A stretch of DNA of 64,000 nucleotides from Helichrysum umbraculigerum (lineage: Eukaryota > Streptophyta > Magnoliopsida > Asterales > Asteraceae): positions 6,796,501-6,860,500 of the forward strand of contig CATIUR010000002.1 in the NCBI GenBank assembly GCA_949592205.1, written 5' to 3'. Made by a program: the position numbers and the translations under genes. Below, in pieces: positions 44,701 to 55,494 of the stretch. A model generated the notes under the pieces. It searched no databases, was not told where the DNA came from, and saw only the letters and a list, made by a program, of their open reading frames with translations. The stretch's first letter is position 1, and each line of letters begins with the position of its first letter.

Positions 44701-46040
44701 ATGACACCCTTCCACCATCCGATACTGTTGAGTTCCCTGATTTCCAGGCTAGGGATACTCCAGCTGAGGAGAGTGATGATGATGACATCATCTATACTGA
44801 CGTTCCAATAGATATTCGGTCTGTCCGGCTTCTTGCATCTTCGACTGTTCCCGCTTCTCCTCAAATTCCGACTATCTCCAACCATGAGGAAATGATAAGT
44901 GCTATTGAAGAATTCGAAAACGACATACCTATGATGACAAGCATTATCATTAATTCCACCAATGATTACACTCCACACCAAAGGAACCTGATTGAGGAAA
45001 TCATAGCCGAATCTGAAGTCAACCAAGCCGAGAATTCCCAAGATTACAGATTCTTTCACAACCGCCTAAATGCCTTTGCCGAAGACCTCGCTGCTCAACT
45101 GCTACGAGAGCACCACATTGCTGGACCAACACCTGAGGAGCTAGAGTTCTTTGAAGACCAAAGACGCATGTACAGGAAGATCTATGACACGCTGTTCAGA
45201 TCCGCATTTCCATATTCTGCTGAGCAACACGAGTTCTTAAATTCTTATCGCAGCAATATGCACAATGCTACTGGGAATCCTGACGCAGACATAGACATCC
45301 GGTTGATGAATGATCTCAGGGGACTTCTAGATTCCATGGCTAGGAATGATCATATTGATGAGACCTCTCCTCATCGGTTCTACATTGACTGCACCATTGA
45401 GTGCCACGCTCACAAGATTACCGAAAATCTCGAGTACGAGAGTTCTGACGAGAGGACGCGTGTCATCCCTTCTTCTATACCTGAAGGTTCGATGATTAAC
45501 ATCGCGAACTTCCTCACTAATCGAATCAAGGAAATCTTCGCTGAAGTACCAGATGAAGAGCACAGTCAAATATTCAACTACGAATTACGTGAGGTTTACG
45601 ACATGATGAACAATACCTTTAAAAACTCCGACCTCACGTTTTCCCACTACCAGACCAGTCTCATCCAGGGTATTCATGAATCTATCCGAGAACTTGGAGT
45701 AAACTCCAGTATTGCAGATCACGAGACTTTACACATGCAGTTCTTTGGATTTATGGACTCACTCAGACAACACCATCCTGAACGAGAGATGATTGAAGCT
45801 GATGGATTCTCTTTTGTAAATTCCCGCGGAATTATCTCCAGCACAGTAAAGGAGATTACTTGGGACCTGCTGCACATAAAAAAGATTACAGAGCAGCATC
45901 TGCAGAGCTTCCCCATATTTTCATCTGAGATTCCAAACATCATCGACATCATCGCTCGCCATTTTCTGAGGATATACCCACGTAACCCCAGGATTCCACT
46001 TCTGCGCACTTCCGGTCCTGGTGGTTCCAGCACCAACTAA
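41709..46040 (+). pseudogene. E5 Gag-protease-unknown polyprotein (one in-frame stop)
   Basis: A single frame of about 1,440 codons, open from about 41709 (first ATG at 41850) to TAA 46038-46040. It is interrupted only by TAA at 42861-42863, where the neighbouring Pro/Gln-rich codons suggest a lost Gln. Gag core: 41930-42430 (F-E-L-K, L-F-P-Y-S-L, F-L-A-R-Y-F-P-P, A-W-E-R-F-K). The zinc knuckle (near 42637) keeps C-x2-C and a His, but Tyr stands where the last Cys should be. An aspartic protease (D-L-G-A-S near 43569, I-L-G-R-P-F near 43787) follows. Then come an acidic Glu-rich stretch (44025-44230) and about 550 residues of mostly helical, unrecognised sequence with a weak threefold repeat (starting near 44965, 45207 and 45636). 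No RT, RNase H or integrase motif occurs in any frame. Athila Pol would normally follow the protease, so the unknown region replaces it. Whether the C-terminal part is a new domain or a diverged known one cannot be told here. Confidence 0.88.
44025..44230 (+). repeat. Glu-rich low-complexity coding segment
   Basis: Purine-rich sequence encoding about 65 residues dominated by Glu with some Pro, Ser and Met (E-E-E-M-E-E type units). It separates the protease from the unknown C-terminal region. The ORFs on other frames and on the minus strand here are shadows. Confidence 0.85.
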
Positions 46041-46057
46041 ATCTGAAGGAAGGCAAA

Positions 46058-46103
46058 GTCGAGCTCTCGACTCTAAAAGCAGCGCTTCTCGGGAGGCAAC
46101 CCG
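46058..46103 (+). ncRNA. Conserved two-hairpin motif after the E5 ORF
   Basis: Stem GTCGAG-CT-CTCGAC (46058-46071), then AAAAGCAGCGCTTCT, then stem CGGG-AGGCAA-CCCG (46090-46103), starting 18 nt after the stop. It has the same order and loop as in E1 and E7, with stem bases differing but still pairing. Confidence 0.65.
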
Positions 46104-48285
46104 TGTAATAAGACGTGTAGAGAGAACAGTGTCAATAAGTGAAGATATATCTCTGACTATCCTTCACACTTGGTCGTCACCAAAACACTTTCTGATATTA
46201 CAACTCATTTGCAAATAAACCACGCATCTCAGAAATAAGGAAATCAATTTGAAAAATGATAATTCACGTGTTTCGAGCATTTGAGGTACTTGCATACTAC
46301 TTTTATGCATTATGCTCAGACTCGTTTAAAAACACATGTTTTATAAAAATGATTTGTAGTAGAAAATATCTTTTCAAAATTCTGAGACGGTGATTTATCT
46401 TTTATTTGCAAATACTTTGAGTTTGTAAATTGGTACGACCAACGTGTTCACACTTACGAGATTGATTCACAAAGGGAATAATGGATGGAAAAGAAACCAA
46501 GTAGCAAGACGCTTGAAGCTGTGCCGCTCTTCATGAATGCAGAAAAAGATCTTGGCAACACCTCTTTTCAGCAAAATCAGATTCTCAGCTTCTTTGTTGC
46601 TCGCTATCTGGGGAGTGTCTTAACCTTTACTCTCTTTTGTTTATGATTCTGTATATTATTTGCTTTGTTAGTTTGTCTATACTCTATCCTAAGCTTATCA
46701 CTAAGTGTGGGATTCCAGCCCAAAACAAACACTTGAGAAACATTTTCTTACATGTTCAAACTCTAAGTGTGGGATTTTACTTCCAGTAAATCTCAACTAA
46801 AGAGAACATTAGGGACAATGTTCCTCTAAGTGTGGGATAGCAGGTATAGAATACCTTGGTTAGTTTTCTTTGATTTTTAATATCCGAAATAGTAAACTCA
46901 GAAAATGTTCCTCAAATTTTTCAAAAATTTTTCAAGAAAATTAAAAGTATGAGCTAAATCTATTAATTTACTCTGCTAATTTTGAGCCAAAATATCTTTT
47001 GAGAGGAGCTATTTTCAGATGTGAGTAATATATTTCGGAGTCTAGGGAAAATAAGGTAGAAATTGCTTAAACAAGAAATAATAATCTGATGGAAGCATGA
47101 CGAAGCACATACAACCCTATTTGCAGTGAGGTATCTTGAGCCTAATAGCATTCATCTTTAATGCTTCACTAATCATTTCTTGTGTGTGCCGATGCATGCA
47201 TCTCTGAATTAGAACTTGCTCTTGACATACGCTTCAAGACCACATTGGTGTGTAACGTACGCGGTATAGGTGCAATTAAATGACCTTGACATTCCCTAGG
47301 ATATAAACCCCTTTTCACATATCTCTTCAAGCCCAAAACCCTTCCGATACTCATTTTTAGTATCGATGATCCGCCTAGTAAACCCTGTTGAGCCTAAACC
47401 TTTCGTTTCATAAAACCCCCAATAAACCCTACTTCCCAAAATACTCCCAAACTTATCTTAGAATTTCTGAGGTTATGAAGAACATCTTTTAGAATGTCTT
47501 ATCCTACCCCTTTCGTGCTCTCAAAAAGATTGAAGAATCCTTGGTGTGTAAAATTGACACCGCGAAAAGACTCGAAACGTTCAAGAAAAGGGATTTCTGA
47601 AAAGATCAAAGAAGAAAAATATCCTTGGAAATTCTCTGGCAAAGAAATTCTGAAGAAGAAAAGAAAAATAGAAAAATACAAAAGCATAAAAAGAAAATAA
47701 AAAGAAGAAAAAGAAGAAAAGAAAGAAAAATAGTTCCGCAAGATTAAAACTTAAAGTCCTTTGAAGTATCATCAAGATTCTGATAGAAGACCAAAAGCTA
47801 TCTCTCTCTCCGTTCTGAAATAAAGTTATTCGTGATCTCAGTTGTTTTAAGATAAGCAACCCTTACAAACCCAAAAATACCACTATCCATACCCTTTACC
47901 CCTCACTACAACCCTCATGAATGTCTTGGGATAATTAGCACCGTCCTCACCTAAGTGGTGGAGATCCGATTCTCGACCAAGCCTATGACGATGAGTGCTG
48001 CATGACTGGATATTTGAGCGATTTCTTTTGTTCTAGACTGATAGGAAACCCGATACACTTTGAGTGAATTGAGTAACCACCTTTAGTGAGATCGCCTAGT
48101 CATGTGTACTCCAAGATCATGAGATTTGGATGTATGCCTAAGAGAATCTTTTCTTGTTTAAGGAAGGATCATCTTATCTTTCCCTATATTCCTGAAACCA
48201 TCTTATTTGCATTTGACAGTGGTAACTCTTAAAAACGTTGAAGCTCGCTCTAAAAATTGTTTTAAAATGTTTTCAGAAACTGAGT
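46104..48285 (+). other. E5 3' untranslated region
   Basis: Non-coding. Three polypurine-like CTAAGTGTGGGAT motifs lie at 46701, 46763 and 46825. A purine-rich stretch (47570-47740) gives Lys/Arg-rich ORFs that are not genes. CGTGTTTCGAGCATTTGA near 46267 is related to the E7 interior near 61033. Confidence 0.7.
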
Positions 48286-48324
48286 GTTGCTTGAGGACAA
48301 GCAACGTCTAAGTGTGGGATAACT
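48286..48324 (+). promoter_or_regulatory. Hairpin plus polypurine tract before E5 3' LTR
   Basis: Stem GTTGCTT (48286-48292), loop GAGGAC, stem AAGCAAC (48299-48305), then CTAAGTGTGGGAT (48308-48320) and the LTR at 48325. The loop and the purine motif agree with E1. The stem bases differ but still pair. Confidence 0.7.
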
Positions 48325-50941
48325 TGATGTGACGCAAAAAGTCATGTTTTCAAGACCATTATTCCACACTTTTTGGGCACATCTTTAGTGAAAACATTCC
48401 AAAACAATCATTATTTACCAAAATTCACTAAATTGCTCAGAAAATAGACGTTGCTACAAAAATCAGTAAAAACATCTGAATAACGAACAAAACGGAGCAA
48501 ATAAACAGCAACCAACTCTCGCACCCTCATTTATCCTATGATAAACATATTCTAACCTCATAATATGATGTAATAGGTAAAATCGAGACGAGAAAATCAA
48601 GAATCATGCAAATCGGACAAAGGACAAAAAAGACTGGATGGTTACAAACTCCTATAAAGTGATTTCGGCTATGCTAAAGTTGTACACATCCAATTTCAGT
48701 GAGATTGGCACCATTAGAAGCGTAACGGAATTACGAAGACACAGGCGAAAGAATCAGGTCAAACGGACGCATAACGAAGGAGATACGGACGTTTTAAGCA
48801 ACGAACGAAATCAGACGGAGGCCGTATACGGCCTTGACCACCGTATACGGCCCTTCATAGACCGTATACGGCCCTTTATACACCGTATACGGCCCTATGA
48901 AGGCCGTATACGGCCCTATGACCCCCATATGCTGCTCGTTTGTGCTTCGTTTGCTTGTACGTGCGTGCTTCGCGAGTTGTTCGGTTGATTTCAAGCTTTG
49001 CCTATAAATAGGAGGCCACTCCTCCATCATTCTACACACTTCACCATTCCATTCATTTCTCCATTTCCACTTTCTCTCTCACACACTCTCTCTCTCTCTA
49101 AAACTCTCTTTCTTTCTTTCTCTCTCTAGAAATTAGGGTTAGGTCCAGTTAGTTCTCAGTTAATATTTAACTGAAACTAACGGAGGGACTACTTTTGTAA
49201 TAGCGTAGGGAATAGTTCAGGGGCTTTTATTGTAATATTGTCAAGGATATTGCGGAAGTTCTGCTTGTACTCTCTCTCTAAACGCTTATTCAATCTACGC
49301 TTTATTAACGGTTACTTCTTTCCTTATCTGTTATAATGATAATTAATATTGTTATTATGCTAGATTTAGGATCTGTTATTATGCGTAGTGAGTAGTTTCC
49401 TTGTGTGTTTGTTATGATGTAGTTAGTTTATATATGTGTGGGGTGATGCTGCTTTAAACATATAATTGGATAACATTATGAAATAACGGAGGTAACGTTA
49501 TACGGCTTTCATTTGTATAGCGCCGGAATCATCACTTATGTGTGTAGTACGGAACGTGGAAGCTATGAAAGTCGTGGGCACAATCCGTTGTGGAAATAAT
49601 GTTTCCAGTTATATTATATAAATGAAAACCGGTGATCTATTAATCTTGTATTTATGAATTTCTAAACCAAATCGCCTTTCCTCCAATTAAACGTGGTTAG
49701 AACCTTTATGACAAGGAGTCGCGAACCTTGATCAAACGGTCACTACCTATCTATGTTCTCTGAAACTGTAAACATGGTCTGAATTGCGTAGCTGTGGAAA
49801 TACTGTTTAAAACCTTTCGTATAGTACACCGTGAATCAATCAGGGATTTATTGGGAAATAGTGAGGGCTGGTTTATATCATAGATGGTTGGGCTTTAATA
49901 CAAACGTAGTTTAAACTAGTCTAGAGTGACCATAAAGTATGTGACCCCGGAAAGACCACGATAAAACGGCACTGTACTTTGTGTAACGTTGGAAACACCT
50001 TTGGTGAAGTACAAATACATGGAGCTAAGGAAATGTCGGTGGTTGAAGACTGTGTCACATCCTGGTTTGACTTCAAAGCTGTGGAAATGTTTGATCGCAC
50101 TGTACACCGTTAGTACACCTAAAGATCAGGAACACTGTGGAAATGCTTAGATGCACTGTACACCGTTAGTACATCTTGGGTCTGGAAAACTGTGGAAATG
50201 CATAATCACATGGTACACAGTAATGAAAGCTCTAGACTAAAATATAACCATTAATATAAAGTTAATAGTCACCAAAACCAAGTCTTAATCTTAAATGCCT
50301 TGTTTGACTTTGTTGTCCTCATAGTGTTAAGAAAGGTCGGAACCTTAGTGGGTATGTTACTCTATCTCATGCACCCAGGAACTAACATTCCAAGAAGGGT
50401 CGTTACTCCATCACTGGATAACGTTGAAGAGTTGAGCATCCTCCTCCGATCAGACTCAATTTAGCCTAGTATTCAGTGACATATTGATTGGTTTCCCCAA
50501 TCAGTAGGGTACTAGTGTTTACACTACGAACAATTAAGCTCAGATAAGACACAAACCTTCAAAAGACGTTTTCATATCAAAACCCTAGCATCACCCCCGC
50601 ATAAGCTAACGAAGTCATAACAGACACATATCCTCCATACTAATTTCATCCCTATTTCTATTTTCCATTTATTTACTTTTTTTATTTAAATTGCTTTAAA
50701 TTACGGACCTAAGTAACAAAAACCCACTCAAACTCTGTTTTAAAAGTCCCATCACTAAATTAAACAACTTGTCTTGATACTCTCGTTTCACAATACGATT
50801 AGCTTTAAGAACGACCCTAGGTCATACTGCTGCTATACAGCCGTAGTAAAACTTAGGTCCCCAGCTCTTATAAATTTAAAACTCCACTGCCGTGTCCTCC
50901 TTCCGTTGCGTTGACGACCGTGACTGATCAGGCTCACGACA
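48325..50941 (+). repeat. E5 3' LTR
   Basis: A 2,617-bp LTR followed by GACTT. It contains five CCGTATACGG units (48822, 48841, 48862, 48883 and 48904), one more than the 5' LTR, and the same TATA box and leader repeats. Confidence 0.93.
48822..48913. promoter_or_regulatory. CCGTATACGG palindrome array, E5 3' LTR (5 copies)
   Basis: Spacing 19, 21, 21 and 21 bp. All five units are perfect palindromes, including the one that is mutated in the 5' LTR. Confidence 0.8.
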
Positions 50942-50946
50942 GACTT

Positions 50947-51128
50947 ATTCTGATAGTAAATAGTGAATAGTAAATAGTAAATAATGCATAGTAAATATGA
51001 ATAGTAATACGAATAGTAAATACGGAATAGTAAAATACAGAATAGTGAAATACGAAATAGTAAAATATGGAATAGTGAAATACTAATTAGTGAATAGTGA
51101 ATAGGAACAATAAAAGAGTATATTGGTG

Positions 51129-51178
<50 letters not shown>

Positions 51179-52406
51179 TATATTATTGGGATAGTAGGAT
51201 ATATTGTGTTCGGATTATATTATACGGATTTTAAGACGGGTACTGACTTGTATTATTTTGTTGTAATTTCAGATTTGGCAGACAACGACTCGGTAATATT
51301 AGACCACCGAGTGGATGGTTGCAGTTGCAGTTATGGTGAGTGGGATTATAATCTGCAGTTCAACCCAGTTGTAACAAGCTCAGTTGCAATGGGTGAACAT
51401 GTTTGTTGTTAGTTGCTGTTATTGTTTGAGTTGTTAGTCAAGTTGGGATTGGATTGTTGGAGTTAATATAATATTGGGTTGGGTTAATGAGAATTAAATA
51501 TTGGGTATTGTTTGGTGAAACAGAATATAGGTGGGATATTGGGTGATCGCTATAATAGTTGTTTAGTAGAGTAGTTGATAGTTGTTGTGTTTGAGAATTG
51601 GTAAGTTGTTAGAGTTGATTGAATTGTTATCTGATTTCAGCTGATTAGTTGATTTATTCTATTGGTTGACATAGTTGTTTATTGATTCAGTTGTACAAGT
51701 TGTTCAGTTGTTGTTGGTTGTAAGTTGATTGGTTGATTGACGTTGTTGATTCGGGGTCGACTGCGGTTGGGCTTGAGTACTATTGGGTAACTGACTAGGG
51801 TACTTGGATACACGTAGTTGATCGGTAGCCTACTCAGTGAAGGTAGTACTTAAGCTATCGGTAGATCACTAGGAATGCATACAGTGGTCATGGTTTCTGG
51901 TTTTGATGTCGATTTGAGTTGTATTACCAGGAACTGCCGGTCCTCTTGACGATACGTGGTTAGGTAACTGTGTGCTTATGCGTTTGTGCTTAATTGTTGT
52001 AGTTTATCAGTTGTAAGAGTCGTGAATGAACTGTCGGTTACAGTTCCATTCACCTTAGAGTTGGTTGCGGGTGCGGTTGGGTTTGGTTATGTGTTCAGTT
52101 GTTGTAATTGGATTGTTATTTCTGGTTTGAACTGTTGATTATGGTCTTACTCACTTAGCAATAAGTTAACCCCTCGTTGTTGCACATTTTGCAGAGTTGT
52201 GATTGGGATTCTGGATGGAATGTTTGACTGCATCTGCGTATACTCTGATATTTATTAAAAATCAATTGATTTGGAAAATCTATAACACCCATTGTAATCA
52301 TATATTTATAACTGTTTTATTATCGGAAATGTAAATATTTTGTAAATACATTGGGACATACGCTTCCGATATTATAAAATAAATGGATAAAATGTGGGGT
52401 GTTATA
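50947..52406 (+). repeat. E4 left LTR, second part
   Basis: Continues the E4 LTR after E5. It starts with an array of AATAGTAAATA/AATAGTGAATA units (50950-51110), then an (AT)n tract (51134-51177), a mini-exon-like segment (51273-51335) and G/T-rich sequence, and ends GGGTGTTATA. Confidence 0.9.
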
Positions 52407-52945
52407 AGTTGGTATCATAGCCTAGCCTAGGTTTGGGAGAATTGGGCATTAGAAAATGTTCAATCCCAAATCTATTTTGGGTGTTAGTCAAGTATTCCAG
52501 AGTATGGGGTTAGCAATAGGAAAGGAAATTGATTTGAGTGACAAATACTATCACATATCAAGTTGAGTTTTATTGTTTCAGAGATGGAGGGAGTACGATC
52601 GGTGCTCTCAGATATGCACTTGGAAAAATGAGGTAATATACAATGATCCTTCTGAATTTAGTTAAGTTTAGATGTTTGTTGTGTTATATGATTAGTTGTA
52701 AAATAAAAACGAGTTAGTTTGAAGTTTATATGTGGATTGGGTTGGATTTGGTGGGTTGTGATATGAAGTAGTCTGACAACGAAAGTGTGAAAAACATAAT
52801 ATTGTAACGCTTGATCACCGTTGTTCTATTATGCTATGTCGCCTGAACTTGTTAAGGTTACCAAGTATCAAAGGGATTAGTGTATTTTGGGTTAATTGAG
52901 TTGGAGTAGATTTCGGGGACGAAATCTCTTTAAGAAGGGTAGATT
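52407..52945 (+). other. E4 internal region (539 bp, non-coding)
   Basis: Primer site TGGTATCATAGCC (52410-52422), one mismatch from the initiator tRNA-Met form, and a polypurine region TAAGAAGGGTAGATT (52931-52945). There is no ORF of note between them. Confidence 0.85.
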
Positions 52946-54207
52946 TGTAATACCCAGTTTTCGGGTCTAGAATTTAAAGGGTATTTTTACCAAGTTTTAA
53001 AACTACTGTTTTAAAAGAAATAGAAAATGGTTGTATTTAGTAAAATAAAAATATTTGTTTTGTAAACGGGTATATAATTCCAAGCAATAAAAGTAGAAAA
53101 GGGATAAAATTATATCCGTAGGTTAATGATTAGGGCGATTGATTGATTATCTCCCAATTATATTTTCCCACCCGTAGTTGAAAAGGAATAACACCTCCCT
53201 GATCATTCTTGTTTTCTTAATTCTTTTCTCTCCAACTCTCTCACAAAACTCTCTCAAATCTATATCTAGAAATCAAAGGAGAAAATGTTTAGTAATCAAA
53301 TTGGAGCTTGATTCTTGGCTTAATTAATTAACATCACCATCTCCATAAATTCTTGTAAGAGTAAGTATTCATATTTAGTTGATGAGCATATTTGATTGAA
53401 ATTGATAATTGATGGTTACATGTTAATAGCTACTGATTTCATGGTGTTGATAAACTAGTTATTGGTGTTCATCAAGATTAATTGGGTAAAAGTGGTTTAA
53501 ATGTTTTTGATAGAAATTTGATAGATTTTGATATATATGGAAGTATTAAGTTTTTTATAATATACCTGTATGAAGTTAATGGATATCATAAATATATTAG
53601 ATGTGTTAACAATCTGGGTTTGATATTTATAAGCTAGAACTTCGTGTACTGGTTTTTGGTTATAGGGGAAGAAATAGGTATTTGTGTCCAGTTGTTTAGT
53701 CGGACTCTATTTGGGACTTTTGGGTCCGGTTGTTAAAGTGTTTAGTCTGAATGACCGGACTCTATGTATGTAATTTTGGTTGCACTTGTTACTTGACCGG
53801 ACTCGTGTTTAGTCTGAATGACCGGACTCTATGTATGTAATTTTGGTTGCAGTTGTTAGTTGACCGGACACTATGTAACTTTAAGGTCCAATTGTTTGTT
53901 AAATCACCGGACTCTATGTAAATGGACTCTATGCAAGCGAGACTTTATATACTGGACTCTATTATCATTTTAGTCAGACTATTATTAATTATAGTGTTCT
54001 AGTTGTTTAAATTAGAATTTGACTTATTCAGATAGTAAATAGTGAATAGTAAATAGTAAATAATGCATAGTAAATATGAATAGTAATACGAATAGTAAAT
54101 ATGGAATAGTAAAATACAGAATAGTGAAACACGATATAGTAAAATATGGAATAGTGAAATACTAATTAGTGAATAGTGAATAGGAACAATAAAAGAGTAT
54201 ATTGGTG

Positions 54208-54259
<52 letters not shown>

Positions 54260-55489
54260 TATATTATTGGGATAGTTGGATATATTGTGTTCGGATTATA
54301 TTATACGGATTTTAAGACGGGTACTGACTTGTATTATTTTGTTGTAATTTCAGATTTGGCAGACAACGACTCGGTAATATTAGACCACCGAGTGGATGGT
54401 TGCAGTTGCAGTTATGGTGAGTGGGATTATAATCCGCAGTTCAACCCAGTTGTAACAAGCTCAGTTGCAATGGGTGAACATGTTTGTTGTTAGTTGCTGT
54501 TATTGTTTGAGTTGTTAGTCAAGTTGGGATTGGATTGTTGGAGTTAATATAATATTGGGTTGGGTTAATGATAATTAAATATTGGGTATTGTTTGGTGAA
54601 ACAGAATATAGGTGGGATATTGGGTGATCGCTATAATAGTTGTTTAGTAGAGTAGTTGATAGTTGTTGTGATTGAGAATTGGTAAGTTGTTAGAGTTGAT
54701 TGAATTGTTATCTGATTTCAGCTGATTAGTTGATTTATTCTGTTGGTTGACATAGTTGTTTATTGATTCAGTTGTACAGGTTGTTCAGTTGTTGTTGGTT
54801 GTAAGTTGATTGGTTGATTGACAAGTTGTTGATTCGGGGTCGACTGCGGTTGGGCTTGAGTACTATTGGGTAGCTGACTAGGGTACTTGGATACACGTAG
54901 TTGATCGGTAGCCTACTCAGTGAAGGTAGTACTTAAGCTATCGGTAGATCACTGGGAATGCATACAGTGGTCGTGGTTTCTGGTTTTGATGTCGATTTGA
55001 GTTGTATTACCAGGAACTGCCGGTCCTCTTGACGATACGTGGTCAGGTAACTGTGTGCTTATGTGTTTGTGCTTAATTGTTGTAGTTTATCAGTTGTAAG
55101 AGTCGTGAATGAACTGTCGGTTACAGTTCCATTCACCTTAGAGTTGGTTGCGGGTGCGGTTGGGTTTGGTTATGTGTTAAGTTGTTGTAATTGGATTGTT
55201 ATTTCTGGTTTGAACTGTTGATTATGATCTTACTCACTTAGCAATAAGTTAACCCCTCGTTGTTGCACATTTTGCAGAGTTGTGATTGGGATTCTGGATG
55301 GAATGTTTGACTGCATCTATGTATACTCTGATATTTATTAAAAATCAATTGATTTGGAAAATCTATAACACCCATTGTAACCATATATTTATAACTGTTT
55401 TATTATCGGAAATGTAAATATTTTGTAAATACATTGGGACATACGCTTCCGATATTATAAAATAGATGGATAAAATGTGGGGTGTTATA
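52946..55489 (+). repeat. E4 right LTR
   Basis: A 2,544-bp intact LTR that shows the unoccupied E5 site (single GACTT near 54022). It carries an AT microsatellite (54214-54257) and the mini-exon-like segment (54354-54416). The 68-aa ORF at 54287 recurs at 51206 in the left LTR with one residue difference. Confidence 0.93.
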
Positions 55490-55494
55490 CACTC

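Larger units (their letters stand above)
39010..50941 (+). mobile_element. E5: young Athila-related LTR element encoding Gag-protease but no RT
   Basis: LTRs 39010-41606 and 48325-50941 (TGATGTGACGC...GCTCACGACA) with target duplication GACTT on both sides (39005-39009 and 50942-50946). The uninterrupted right LTR of E4 shows a single GACTT at the same place. The primer site matches tRNA-Asp. The LTRs differ at only about two dozen positions by eye, so insertion is recent. The 4.3-kb ORF has Gag and protease but no reverse transcriptase, RNase H or integrase, so the element must use proteins from another element to move. Confidence 0.93.
37930..55489 (+). mobile_element. E4: non-autonomous LTR element with 539-bp interior
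   Basis: Left LTR 37930-39009 plus 50947-52406 (split by E5), internal 52407-52945, right LTR 52946-55489. Target duplication CACTC at 37925-37929 and 55490-55494. LTR ends are TGTAA(C/T)ACCC and GGGTGTTATA, so the 3' end is TA rather than CA. The primer site resembles initiator tRNA-Met. The sequence before the right LTR (GGGGACGAAATCTC...AAGGGTAGA) is Tekay-like. No coding capacity. Confidence 0.92.

Noticed and set aside
47494..47859. Lys-rich plus-strand and Phe-rich minus-strand ORFs
   Set aside because: Caused by the purine-rich stretch in the E5 3' untranslated region; low complexity.
51206..51412. 68-aa ORF repeated at 54287-54493
   Set aside because: Lies in both LTRs of E4, overlaps a likely splice acceptor and donor, and has no family match; kept only as part of the mini-exon observation.
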